In this document: piece after piece, positions 22,674 through 33,661 of the stretch | How the letters are laid out: each line of letters opens with the position of its first letter | Numbering within the stretch: position 1 is the stretch's first letter | Origin: Nematostella vectensis | Taxonomy: Eukaryota > Cnidaria > Anthozoa > Actiniaria > Edwardsiidae | Length of the DNA stretch: 64,000 nt | Direction: 5' to 3' | NCBI RefSeq assembly: GCF_932526225.1 | Contig: NC_064034.1 | Span: forward strand, 20,735,747-20,799,746 | Notes under the pieces: generated by a model | Database searches by the model: none | What the model saw: only the letters and a program-made list of their open reading frames with translations | Told to the model about the DNA's origin: nothing | Position numbers and translations under genes: made by a program

Positions 22674-24427
22674 AAATCAATGCTAATCTGGGACATAAAG
22701 GTGATGGGTTGGTCAAAGAACACGTTCTTTTGGTATACCTTAAAACACGGTCGATATTTCTAGCTTTTTTTTATTAAGGAAGCATTAATGTAATAAAATG
22801 TCCTTTCATTTGCTATATATGTCTCTCTCTTTAATATTACTCTTTATTATAAGTCTTTAAGTTACGTAAGGGTTTTACAAAATTTAGCACAGTTTAAACG
22901 GGTAAACAGCGCTAAAATCGTCCAGTATTCTTGCACCGCCTCGCTCGACTGACCGCAAGACTGAGGAAATGTTGACGAACTTACTTCAAAGCAACAATGT
23001 AAATACTAATAGAATCTCATTTATTTTATTGACTGATATTGGATGAAGGGCTATTAGACCACAAGGTATGTTAAGTCACAAACCCCGGTACTCTCTTTTT
23101 TTATAAGAACGTCTAATTTTCAGTTGAAGCTGGGCCATTTGTTTTGGTGGGGACATTTTATCCCTATTCAGACTGGGCTTTTTTGAGCTGTCTCTGATTG
23201 GGGAGGGGGAGCCCCCCCCCCCCCCCCCCGTATTTCATGAACCGCATAGGCTATGACCATCAAACTTACAGACAATGATCACCAGCATGCAAAGAGTCGT
23301 CACTCTCTATTTTGGGTGTGGTCGAATCAATAACGCATAAGATGGACAGCCTGGGCAGAAACCATATTCACAGAAAGAAATATAATTTGAGCATAATTAA
23401 AAAATAGCACTTGTAAAAGTATAGTATGCTTTTTTTTCGAGCACAATCTACCTAACCACAACACAAAGTAAATGTTTGGGAAGCACAGCAGACTCGCGAT
23501 AAAAGGCACAAGCTTGAAATGTCGATTCGGGCTGGCAGTTGGTTCGCCGGCAGCAACCTGAAAACGGAAAAATTAAAATACACGTCTAAATCAGCACATG
23601 TAAGAGGCCATTGGTCAAAGTTTATTAAAGACAATGTTTGGATCTCGAAACAAAGCAAACTGCCCCTGTTTTATATTTTTTTTCCAATAATTCTGTATTC
23701 CAAAAACCACAGGGTACCCGCTTCAAAAACAAATAATTTTGAAAATACAAGTCTGAATCAGAAAATTCCACAACACAGGGCCCAAGCGAATTGCAGATCT
23801 AGATATCCCAGTCAACCTTGCGCGCAGGGTCTAGTTGCATCTGAAAACAGTGTGCGCTTTCAAGGAATTTGGCGCGCACCGAAGCTTAAAAAGCCCTAGC
23901 GCATTTTTGATCAAAATAGTTCGTTAGGCTGAGCTTTCAATCAACGTGTTATTTGAAAATACTTTTAAAATTTGCCAGGGCAACATTTTAATCAGTGAAA
24001 CAAACCGGCAATTCTGCTTTTTTGTTAAATGATAAAAGGCGGTTGTCCAAAAATGGGTCTTTCCCGTGTTGATTTCTACAACGCTTGTCAATATTGATTT
24101 CAAAAGTAAATAACACAGTTCTTTTGCTTTGTTTTCAATTTTTATACTAATTTCCCCCAATTTCAATGGCTATTGTTTTACTGTTATTATAGTGTTTTAG
24201 GATTTCGCTCGGTCAACTCCCTGAGCGGTGTTGATTGACAGCTTACTGGGCACGAAATAGCCAATCAGCAACCGTCAATCTTTATTGAGCGGCTAGCTCA
24301 CTAGAGCATGGTAGTTATGTTTACATCGCATCTCATTATTCCCTCGCGGCGAGAATGTCCGATGAAAGACTGTCTGCTCGCAGTAAAAAGGTGAACAAAA
24401 AAAAGGTAAAAAGGTCAACATTGAAGA
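22674..24427. repeat. Duplicated non-coding segment between transporter copies 2 and 3
   Basis: A near-copy of 9790-11306 plus the promoter block. It contains the CCAATCAG box at 24261-24268, about 160 bp before the copy 3 ATG. A poly-C run at about 23212-23229 is longer than its counterpart at 10330-10339. The short ORFs here have duplicates at the matching positions and show no protein-like features. I see no gene. Confidence 0.75.
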
Positions 24428-25710
24428 ATGGAACTCTTGAGTGAAGAAAAAACTTTACTCGACATCAACAGTGAACTTCCCCAAGAGAAGGAGACACTTA
24501 CGAGTAAAGAGGATCTTCGCAACCGGAGTAGCACATGGAGAGTTACTATGAACACAATTAACTACATGGAGGGAACCGGTTTCCTCGCCTTACCGTACGC
24601 CGTGGCGCGAGGAGGGCTCGCTGGAGCCCTCAGCTTTGCTTTTGTCGGCATCCTGATGGCTTACACCTCGTATCTTCTCATTGAATGCGTTTACGAAGGG
24701 AAATCCACGAAAAGAAAGAGAGTTCATACGAGCTACCGAGACATTGCACAAGCTGCCTGGCTGCCGGCTGGAGGGACAGTGAGCATACTCTTGATCATTA
24801 ACTGGTTGAATTTGATGACAGGGTACCTTGTGGTCGCAAGCTCGTTGCTAGTAGATGTGGAAATCCCGGGTTTGATTTTAACCCAATCGTCCTGGGCTGC
24901 CCTTGCTGGCGTGTGCGTGTTTCCCGCCCTGTTCTGCAAATCTCTCAAATCAATGGCCTGGGTGAGCTGCATAAGCAATATAACCCTGATAATTTCTTTC
25001 ATTACTGTTTTAATAAGCGAAGTAAGTAACTACGCTACATGGGATTTCAGAACATTGTTTTTCTGGGACACACGCGGAGTCTTGTTCTCCATCAACATCA
25101 TTGTCTTTTCCTACAGCATCCAGGCGGTCGTGATCGACATTGAAGAAAGCATGACTCACAGGTCCCGATTTAATTGGGTATTGACTATCACATTCTCCGC
25201 TGCTTGTGCGGTAAAACGTTGTTTGCAGTGTTCGGATTTCTCTCGTTCAAGCAGAACACAAATCAAGTTGTGATCCTCAATATCCCTCACGGTATAGCGC
25301 GCATCATCGTTATAACCGCGTTCGTGATTAGCGTTCTCTCGACTTATCCACTACCGGCACATATGCTTATCAACACCTTGCAGAATGGAAAACTTGGGGA
25401 GTTGGCTAATGCTTCCGACATCACCTCTAGACTTTTCCCATTTTTCGCACATTCTGTGCTAGTGGTTTCTACTGTGATCGCGGCTATTTGTATTCCACAC
25501 TACGCGCTTTTGACATCTCTGAGCGGTAGTATCGTCAGCTACGCAATTTGTCTGTTCTTCCCGCCAGTGTTACATCTCGGATTAAAACTCGACCAGGGAA
25601 TGCCGAGGTGGCAGATGTTTGCGGATATATTTTGTATTATGTTTGCCATTTTAGGGTCTAGTCTGGGCTGCTTCGCAGCTATAGAAATAATTATCCTTAC
25701 TATGTTTTAA
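24428..25710 (+). pseudogene. Amino acid transporter copy 3, single-base frameshift
   Basis: 1283 bases against 1284 in the intact copies. One A is missing from the run GTAAAAACG, which here reads GTAAAACG at about 25211. The frame from the ATG ends at 25273 after 281 codons, adding about 20 foreign residues. The remaining C-terminal transmembrane segments continue in another frame to 25710. Up to the break the protein is nearly identical to copies 1 and 4. Truncation after about the seventh membrane segment should be inactivating. A homopolymer assembly error is possible and would restore a normal gene. Confidence 0.88.
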
Positions 25711-25788
25711 AAATCAATCCTAATCTGGGACATAAAGGTGATAGGTTGGTCAAAGAACACGTTCTTTTGGTATACCTTAAAACACGGT

Positions 25789-25963
25789 AAGAATCGAAAA
25801 GCCCAAACTGTCGTGATCTCGTACCAGAACAATGAATACAATACACCAAAATCCGGAATTCGACTCTGCCAATTTTTCGTCTTTAATAAGACTCCTTCAG
25901 GGCTTAAGAAGTCTTATTAAAGACGAAAATTTGGCAGAGTCGAATTCCAGTTTTTGGTGTATC
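25789..25963. mobile_element. Foldback (MITE-like) insertion downstream of copy 3
   Basis: A 175-bp insertion absent from the matching sites after copies 1 and 2 (CTTAAAACACGGTCGATATT). It is flanked by the direct repeat AAAACACGGT at 25779-25788 and 25964-25973. Its right two-thirds is a long hairpin. The arms run about 25842-25895 and 25907-25961 and are nearly perfect inverted copies containing GAATTCGACTCTGCCAA. The left 50 bases are unpaired. The same insertion sits after copy 4, so it predates their duplication. The open frames at 25738-26020 are artefacts of the hairpin. Confidence 0.8.
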
Positions 25964-25973
25964 AAAACACGGT

Positions 25974-27381
25974 CGATATTTCTAGCTTGCACATTATTTA
26001 TTAAGGGAGCATTAATGTAATAAAATTTCCTTTCAATTGTTGTATGTCTCTCTCTTAAGTATAAGAAAAAGCTTACATTAAGTTATGTAAGAGTTTTACA
26101 AAATTTAGCACAGTTTTAACAGGTAAACAGTGCTAAAATCGTCCGACGCCTCTCTCGACTGACCACAAGAAAGCGCTTTAGAAGTGGGACTCCAAAGAGG
26201 CCTGGCGTTTTTATGTATATAGAGATTTGGTTTGCTCATAAATCATTACCTTTTAAAAGTATTCATACAGACACCGGCCAAAAATGCCCAGAAAGCAAGA
26301 CTGATTCATTCCGTCGTAAATTATTGTTTTTTGAGTTCTTCTCGACTTGAGTATTGACTTGGCTGTTTCTTGATAATTAACATCATCATCATCATTCTAT
26401 GTAATTGTTGTTGTTTTGTTTTTATCCTGGTTACGCCACCACACACCCCTCCATGGCAAAATCTAGCTCTGGTTGGTGGGTTTCCTCTCCAGGGCTGGGA
26501 TCCAGTGTACGTATTTTACTTTTCTCTCAACTTAATAAGGCATTCCACGTGACATTTTCCACTGCAGCAATCTAGATCTTTCGTACAAGCCAGCTCTAAG
26601 CATATAATGCAAACATCCATTTTGTTTGTCTGTTTTAAAGATATGTAGGCGGACGATGTCACGCAAATAATTTTCTCGAGTTACCCCCTACTGATGTCTC
26701 GAAAAAACCTATTCACACATGTCCCGCTATTAAAAAATATTATATATAGGGTATAGCAGTTCTCTTTTACTTATCTGATTTCTCGGAATTATTTATAACG
26801 AATGCAGTCATAATGCGAGACATTACCGCACCTTGCGTGTGACATGCATTAATACACCCATACATATCACGGACGACTTACTCTTTAGAAAACGAAACAA
26901 TGAAAAAAGACTACAACATAGTCAAAATCTCCTCGCGCCAATTCTTATTCTATGTAATATCTCAAATTTTTATTTCCACCGGTCGGACTGTCCTTTTTCT
27001 GCAAAAAACAAGAACCCGAACGTAACCTTGCCTTGGATTAATGATTCTACGCGATCATTAACTATACCAGCCCTGCTTCACCCTTCATACCCCTTCAAAA
27101 AACGACCACCATTTCTTCTTAAATGCTTCGTTGGTTGTCATATCAGATCAATCTATCAGAACTTTTCCTTTCCCCCTTATGATTCTCGAGGTAGAATTCT
27201 TTCTCCTGTCGTTGTTTTTCTTCTGGTTAAGCTTTATCTCAACCCTTCGGTGAACTCGATAAGATACGGTACGATAGCTAGGTCCCACTAACAAAAGGCT
27301 TATTCATTGATGATGACATTCCTTCCTCGCTCGAGCGTGAGGTTTGACAGTTGGACGTTTAATATATACTAGGAAAACAAA
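25974..27381. other. Non-coding stretch between transporter copies 3 and 4
   Basis: 25974 to about 26318 is duplicated downstream of copy 4 (29095 to about 29440). From 26319 to 27381 the sequence is AT-rich and unique within the window. The ORF at 26833-27291 has no recognisable motif and its composition resembles the surrounding non-coding DNA. I see no gene or RNA here. Confidence 0.6.
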
Positions 27382-27468
27382 TAGTCTCCTGCGTAACCGT
27401 CCTTAGTGTCAATCCCTTCCAACAAAAGGATTTGAGTCTGACGCTGGGGACGGTTGCACAGGAGACTA
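27382..27468. mobile_element. Small MITE-like palindromic element upstream of copy 4
   Basis: An 87-bp stretch with imperfect terminal inverted repeats TAGTCTCCTGCGTAACCGTC and its partner GACGGTTGCACAGGAGACTA. A related but diverged structure with TAGTCTCCT and AGAGACTA ends occurs at 35559-35626. It lies 80 bp before the copy 4 start codon, in the place where copies 1-3 have their shared promoter block. Confidence 0.6.
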
Positions 27469-27547
27469 GGGAAGAAAACAGTTGGGATAATAAAGACTGT
27501 CTGTCTGCTCATAGGACGCAGTAAGTAATAAAGGTCAACATTGAAGA

Positions 27548-28831
27548 ATGGAACTCTTGAGTGAAGAAAAAACTTTACTCGACATCAACAGTGAACTTCC
27601 CCAAGAGAAGAAGACAGTTACGAGTAAAGAGGATCTTCGCAACCGGAGTAGCACATGGAGAGTAACTATGAACACAATTAACTACATGGAGGGCACCGGC
27701 TTCCTCGCCTTACCGTACGCCGTGGCGCGAGGAGGGATCGCTGGAGCCCTCAGCTTTGCTTTTGTCGGCATCCTGATGGCTTACATCTCGTATCTTCTCA
27801 TTGAATGCGTTTACGAAGGGAAATCCACGAAAAGAAAGAGAGTTCATACGAGCTACCGAGACATCGCACAAGCTGCCTGGCTGCCGGCTGGAGGGACAGT
27901 GAGCATACTCTTGATCATTAACTGGTTGAATTTGATGACAGGGTACCTTGTGGTCGCAAGCTCGTTGCTAGTAGATGTGGAAATCCCGGGTTTGATTTTA
28001 ACCCAATCGTCCTGGGCTGCCCTTGCTGGCGTGTGCGTGTTTCCCGCCCTGTTCTGCAAATCTCTCAAATCAATGGCCTGGGTGAGCTGCATAAGCAATA
28101 TAACCCTGATAATTTCTTTCATTATTGTTTTAATAAGCGAAGTAAGTAACTACGCTGCATGGGATTTCAGAACATTGTTTTTCTGGGACACACGCGGAGT
28201 CTTGTTCTCCATCAACATCATTGTCTTTTCCTACAGCATCCAGGCGGTCGTGATCGACATTGAAGAAAGCATGACTCACAGGTCCCGATTTAATTGGGTA
28301 TTGACGATGACATACTCCGCTGCTTGTGCGGTAAAAACGTTGTTTGCAGTGTTCGGATTTCTCTCGTTCAAGCAGAACACAAATCAAGTTGTGATCCTCA
28401 ATATCCCTCACGGTATACCGCGCATCATCGTTATAACCGCGTTCGTGATTAGCGTTCTCTCGACTTATCCACTACCGGCACATATGCTTATCAACACCTT
28501 GCAGAATGGAAAACTTGGGGAGTTGGCTAATGCTTCCGACATCACCTCTAGACTTTTCCCATTTTTCGCCCGTTCTGTGCTAGTGGTTTCTACTGTGATC
28601 GCGGCTATTTGTATTCCACACTACGCGCTTTTGACATCTCTGAGCGGTAGTATCGTCAGCTACGCAGTTTGTCTGTTCTTCCCGCCAGTGTTACATCTCG
28701 GATTAAAACTCGACCAGGGAATGCCGAGGTGGCAGATGTTTGCGGATATATTTTGCATTATGTTTGCCATTTTAGGGTCTAGTCTGGGGTGCTTCGCAGC
28801 TATAGAAACAATTATCCTTACTATGTTTTAA
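27548..28831 (+). CDS. Amino acid transporter, AA_trans/SLC32 (VIAAT)-like, copy 4
   Basis: Intact intronless 427-residue copy, with only scattered conservative differences from copy 1 (for example Ile for Leu at position 64, and Met for Leu near the C-terminus). It shares with copy 3 the residues GKLGEL and VVSTV and the hairpin insertion downstream, so copies 3 and 4 are the closest pair. Its upstream DNA differs completely from copies 1-3 beyond about 30 bases before the ATG, with no CCAAT block. Either it has a different promoter or the duplication junction removed the ancestral one. Role and topology are as for copy 1. Confidence 0.88.
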   Translation: MELLSEEKTLLDINSELPQEKKTVTSKEDLRNRSSTWRVTMNTINYMEGTGFLALPYAVARGGIAGALSFAFVGILMAYISYLLIECVYEGKSTKRKRVHTSYRDIAQAAWLPAGGTVSILLIINWLNLMTGYLVVASSLLVDVEIPGLILTQSSWAALAGVCVFPALFCKSLKSMAWVSCISNITLIISFIIVLISEVSNYAAWDFRTLFFWDTRGVLFSINIIVFSYSIQAVVIDIEESMTHRSRFNWVLTMTYSAACAVKTLFAVFGFLSFKQNTNQVVILNIPHGIPRIIVITAFVISVLSTYPLPAHMLINTLQNGKLGELANASDITSRLFPFFARSVLVVSTVIAAICIPHYALLTSLSGSIVSYAVCLFFPPVLHLGLKLDQGMPRWQMFADIFCIMFAILGSSLGCFAAIETIILTMF

Positions 28832-28909
28832 AAATCAATCCTAATCTGGGACATAAAGGTGATAGGTTGGTCAAAGAACACGTTCTTTTGGTATACCTTA
28901 AAATACGGT

Positions 28910-29084
28910 AAGAATCGAAAAGCCCAAACCGTCGTGATCTCGTACCAGAACAATGAATACAATACACCAAAATCCGGAATTCGACTCTGCCAATTTTTCG
29001 TCTTTAATAAGACTCCTTCAGGGCTTAAGAAGTCTTATTAAAGACGAAAATTTGGCAGAGTCGAATTCCAGTTTTTTGTGTATC
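28910..29084. mobile_element. Foldback (MITE-like) insertion downstream of copy 4
   Basis: The counterpart of 25789-25963, also 175 bp. The flanking repeat is AAAATACGGT at 28900-28909 (one base changed) and AAAACACGGT at 29085-29094. Hairpin arms are retained with minor differences. Confidence 0.8.
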
Positions 29085-29762
29085 AAAACACGGTCGATAT
29101 TTCTAGCTTGCACATTATTTATTAAGGGAGCATTAATGTAATAAAATTTCCTTTCAATTGTTATATGTCTCTCTCTTAAGTATAAGAGAAAGCTTACATT
29201 AAGTTATGTAAGAGTTTTACAAAATTTAGCACAGTTTTAACAGGTAAACAGTGCTAAAATCGTCCGACGCCTCTCTCGACTGACCACAAGAAAGCGCTTT
29301 AGAAGTGGGACTCCAAAGAGGCCTGGCGTTTTTATGTATATAGAGATTTGGTTTGCTCATAAATCATTACCTTTTAAAAGTATTCATACAGACACCGGCC
29401 AATAATGCCCAGAAAGCAAGACTGATTCATTCCGTCGTAATGTTTATAAGTACACCATTGATACTCTTGAAGACAGGCGAAATAAAGACCTCACCGAGAA
29501 TTCTTTTTTGGTGTATTTTGTTGAGATGTAGAGTTTAGGTTAGTTTTTAAAGGTTATTTTAAAAGAGTTCAAGAAAACGGTCGCACTTTTTACTTTTAAC
29601 ATCCAAAATATTCACGCAATAAAGACATATTGATTTAGAGAGTTTGAATCTAATAATAGATCTGTGGCTTGGTCATCAGCGCGTGCAACCACCCGGGACA
29701 GTTTTTAGGAGGGAAAATTTTTGGCGGGAAAAAAATTCTACCGAGCCTTCTTAATTTTATGT

Positions 29763-30042
29763 TTATCGGAGAATAATTTTTCGTAAAATGGTGTTTAGTT
29801 CTTTTCTTAGTGATTCGTCGTTCGTTGCTGATTTTTTACTTGTATTTTTTAGTCTTATTGTAACGTCATATTGGAATCCGTTCTCCTGAAGCAAAACGAT
29901 AAAAACAAAATCTTGAAATGTTGTGTTATCTTTTGACCAGAGTAAAGATTTATCACTAAGTCTTAATCTTCCGATTACATGTCTTTTCCGTGGCAGCACA
30001 GGATCGAGGCTGTTGTTGATGGGGAGATACCCGTAACATTAC
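29763..30042 (-). CDS. Possible terminal exon of an unrecognised gene
   Basis: An open minus-strand frame ending at TAA 29763. It encodes about 90 residues including GRLRLSDKSLLWSKDNTTF and a Lys/Asn-rich end. It has no ATG at its start and would need an upstream exon with an acceptor near 30042. Composition is more protein-like than neighbouring ORFs, but I recognise no family and no partner exon. It may equally be chance. It lies divergently next to the TIR-like ORF at 30071. Confidence 0.2.
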
Positions 30043-30070
30043 TTATTCACAAAGAACCTCTTCCATACAA

Positions 30071-30577
30071 ATGGCGAAGCGCACGACATTAAAGAGAGTG
30101 GTTCTGCTCTATACAGAGGACCAGGCAGACAGGGCGGAAAAGCTACGTACAGTACTAGAAAGCGAGTCGGATGGAGATATTGAGATTCGTGATTTGATGG
30201 ATGTGGAAATAGGAAAGCTCTCGCTGGAGGACGAGCTACGTGGATGTGATAGCATCGTTCTCATCTGCTCTCCGCTTGCAACTGAGCTCATAGACAATGA
30301 AAACAGCTCCGTTTTCATCGCAGTAAATGGACGTAAAGTCACTTTCGACGGGAGAGTTATCAACAAAGTTTTTAGGGATGGCAATGGCAATATGAGAGAA
30401 AGGCTTATCCCAGTTTCGTTTGTTGATTTACCAAAGGTTTGGCATGCGAGTGGTCGCAAAGGAAGAAAAGGGCCCATTTGTTTTGGCGCCGAACTTGGTA
30501 AATTAACGGAAAGGATGTTGGAAGGAGACGTTTTACAATCGTTAATGGCCGTTATAAGAGGAAAGAAAACGAAATAA
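30071..30577 (+). CDS. Single-domain TIR/SEFIR-like protein, 168 aa
   Basis: An intronless frame from ATG 30071 to TAA 30577. Residues 9-30 (RVVLLYTEDQADRAEKL) look like the first beta strand and helix of a TIR or SEFIR flavodoxin-like fold. Residues 50-75 contain a charged loop and DSIVLICSPLATELI, like the central strand and following helix. RLIPVSFVDLP near 111-121 matches the late strand of these domains. No signal peptide, transmembrane segment or additional domain is present. TIR/SEFIR domains act as adaptors in innate immune signalling or as NAD-cleaving enzymes. I cannot place the catalytic glutamate with confidence. The assignment is by eye only, and the frame could also be an unrelated alpha/beta protein. 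Base composition is clearly coding-like compared with its AT-rich surroundings. Confidence 0.5.
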   Translation: MAKRTTLKRVVLLYTEDQADRAEKLRTVLESESDGDIEIRDLMDVEIGKLSLEDELRGCDSIVLICSPLATELIDNENSSVFIAVNGRKVTFDGRVINKVFRDGNGNMRERLIPVSFVDLPKVWHASGRKGRKGPICFGAELGKLTERMLEGDVLQSLMAVIRGKKTK

Positions 30578-33500
30578 TGTTTAATAACACACGAGCGTGG
30601 ACTTGGATACATGGTATTCCAGACGGTGTTTAGGAGTTATTATTATATCACCTCTATTGAAAATACTTAGATCAAATTATCTTCTCGATATTGGATTATC
30701 CTTTCATAAAAAAAGTCAAAGCCTACATTTCTGAAAAACAAAGGGGCCATAGGAAGGAAAAGTAAAATATTCAAGCAGAAATTTATATGTATATTATTTC
30801 TATTCATTCTCGGTGATATTTTTAATTATATGGACACAAGTTCGAATTCACCTGTTCAAACTGGAATTGAAGCTCTCTTGGCTTTTCGTAAAGAGTTGAT
30901 CAATAAACGTTGATCATAAACGTTTTTCGGGAGATTTCAGACCGAGTTATTTTGAATATTAGCGATAGACGAGATAAGAATATGTCTGCATTTAAAAAGC
31001 GGCGATAAAGGACGCAGAAAAGTATGCATTTCGAGACCGCATGCGGTTTGATGGTATAAAACAGGTGTAAAACGGATACATTCCCTGTGGATATAATACG
31101 CAAGGATTTACACTTTTTATATTGGTATTATATCGCTTTTTGTAGAAAATGGACAAAAAATAAAGCTAGGATGTATATATAGAATATTTCTTTTCTTTTC
31201 TTGGAACAGACGCTTTATTCATCTCTTATGCCTCCTCTTGAAAGACGCATTCGTTACTAATATAGATGATTATATTGTCGAATAAAGTGAAGAGCGTAAA
31301 AACAATGAGAATTACCAAGGGAGCACAATCTCTTGGAATTATGTAATAAGGCATTATCACAGTCTTTTCCATTAGGATGGTCACAGAGCTAAAAAAATTA
31401 TAAAACATTTCGAATAATTTATTTCAAACAAATTAAATAGATAGGATTTGGGCTTGTTCCATTATGAATACTTTTATGAAATAATGCGAGGATTTTAGTT
31501 TAAAGTTGGTTTAATTAACATGGTTCAATCTCAATCTCCCAAGAGTGGACAGAACCAAGAACAAAACTGAATAGACTGTGCTGTACATGTTACTTAGAGA
31601 TCATTTAGCTAGTAAGGATTCAACACAATGAAAAACATGGCAAGTTATCAGGCAAAGAAAAACCTTGTTTTACTAAACATGCTATTGGTGTGAATGCAGC
31701 AAAAGATGAGATTTGTGGCACACTGATTCAATAATAATAAAATAATCGGGGTATACGCACGCGCCTCCCTCTGGCCGCCATTGGGTCATTTCTTATTGAT
31801 AGAACGTAAAAAATGATTTTCCATATGATACCTATTACTGTACCTCTCCCCCCCCCCCCCAGCAATCCCAGGGAACGCGCCTGATTGAGAGTCAGTAAGC
31901 TTTTATGAAATTGACATGGTCTCATTTGATCTGGTCATTCACTTGCGGTCAGCGGTGAGTTGTAGACCTTGGGAAGGTAATTCGATGTAGTGTCTCTTTA
32001 ATTATAGTATTTAATCAGGGGGCCTACATGGCCGAAGAGGTTTTTATTTGGGCCCTGCACTTTATGTATAATAAAGGGAGGATCTACGTAGACCTGTGAT
32101 CAGTAAGTATAACACTTTAAAGTATATGGCTTCACAAGAAAAGGAGCCTGTGTAACAAGCGTTTCGTGAGTTTGCCAAACGGGTCAGTACTTCATGTAAG
32201 GCCAACGATAAACAACTCCTTTGTTATTGTTTATAACTGAAAATAAACAGTTCACAAGAAAACTTCAAAATACAATCTACGAATGAAGTCTGTTATATCG
32301 TTATTATCGATATTTGATTGGAAATATATAGGTTACTCATTTGAAAAAGCCGATGGGCATGGCATTTCCCGCTCAGAAAAACGTATCACAGCGGGATGTT
32401 CGGTCGGCGCTCGTAGAACCGTTGTCTTTTCGTGTTTATTAAGCATGCAAGGTATCATGGGAAGGAATTTTAGTCTAGAGAGATATAGGAAGAGAATTTT
32501 CCCCTTGAACAAAAAGAAAGACGTATATAAAACAACACGTAAATACACAAAAAAATCTTATCAGTACAAAATCATTGTTTGACGTGACTAAAAGATATTT
32601 CTTTACCTTATTGTGCTACTGATTCACTATTTCATTTCCTCTACGGCAGCTATTGGTTTGAGTCGAATGGCAAACAGAACGATATGTCGGCGCTCGTCAA
32701 TCCCGGTCCTGGGCCAATCAGGGTTGCTTTAAAATTCGATTTTAAGGAAAACTTGTTATCAGTTTTTTAATTCTTAAAAGAGTAGTAAAAAAAGTAAAAT
32801 CAATTACAATGATTTGGGAGGAAAGATAACAATGATTCGTTTGTTAATAATAAACGTATGCGAAAAATAATTAGTTAGAAGCGCGATATTATCAGAGCAA
32901 CAGACGTAGCAAATAAGCAACGTGTAAACAAATCAATGGTGCTTTGACAGGAGAAAGGTGCCATAAAAAGATAAAGCAATAACACAATAAACAGAGAAGC
33001 AGCCAGAAAGGGCTGTATTCTTACTTGATAAAACGGTTTTTCGAGTAAAAAACTATTTATATATCACAGATCACAGAATATTCCTTTTCTGTTTCACAAT
33101 TATTCTTAAAAGATGAAAAAAAAATCGGATTATAGAAAAAACATATCATATCATGATCTACATATATTATACAAAAAGTAGGCACACCATCTAACCGAGT
33201 TATCCAATTACGAGCTTGCTCTCGAGGGGATGCGAGGACGTATTCATTAACTAAAAAACGATTTCTTCACTTACAACAGTGAAGAAAACTACGTTTGCTT
33301 GCTAAGATCTGGGAGCATTTATTTATCGTATCCAAGTTAACGAACGATGGGGCTACACTTAAGAACCTGCGGAAATGAACCAGCAAAAAGCAATGGAAAA
33401 ACCGGGAGACCGGAAAAAAAAGGTAAACCGGTCTCTAATTGAATGTATTTTTTAAGTTCGAGGACTGATACTTGTACAGGGAGTAGAGGACGCAAAAAGC

Positions 33501-33661
33501 TAAGCTTGTGTCAAAGTACGGAGTGACTTGAAGTATATAAAGATAAAGAAACCAAACAGTCAAGACGGGAATATCAGATTACGGCGTCTTCTAGAATTGA
33601 TTCAAGGCAAGTGACTAAATTATCTTATTCAGAGATCAATAAGTTATTGGGGAAAGCAGTC
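30578..33661. other. AT-rich intergenic stretch
   Basis: About 3 kb without a supportable gene. Short ORFs such as 31226-31408 and 32283-32582 lack motifs and sit in AT-rich DNA. A poly-C run lies at about 31850-31860. The last kilobase may hold the promoter or 5' untranslated exons of the GPCR gene, but no TATA box or splice site stands out enough to call. Confidence 0.5.

Noticed and set aside
26833-27291. 152-codon plus-strand ORF between transporter copies
   Set aside because: No motif, not conserved at the equivalent positions near other copies, and composition like intergenic DNA.
33611-33661. 17-codon N-terminal extension of the GPCR
   Set aside because: It starts at GTG. The first ATG in frame is 33662.
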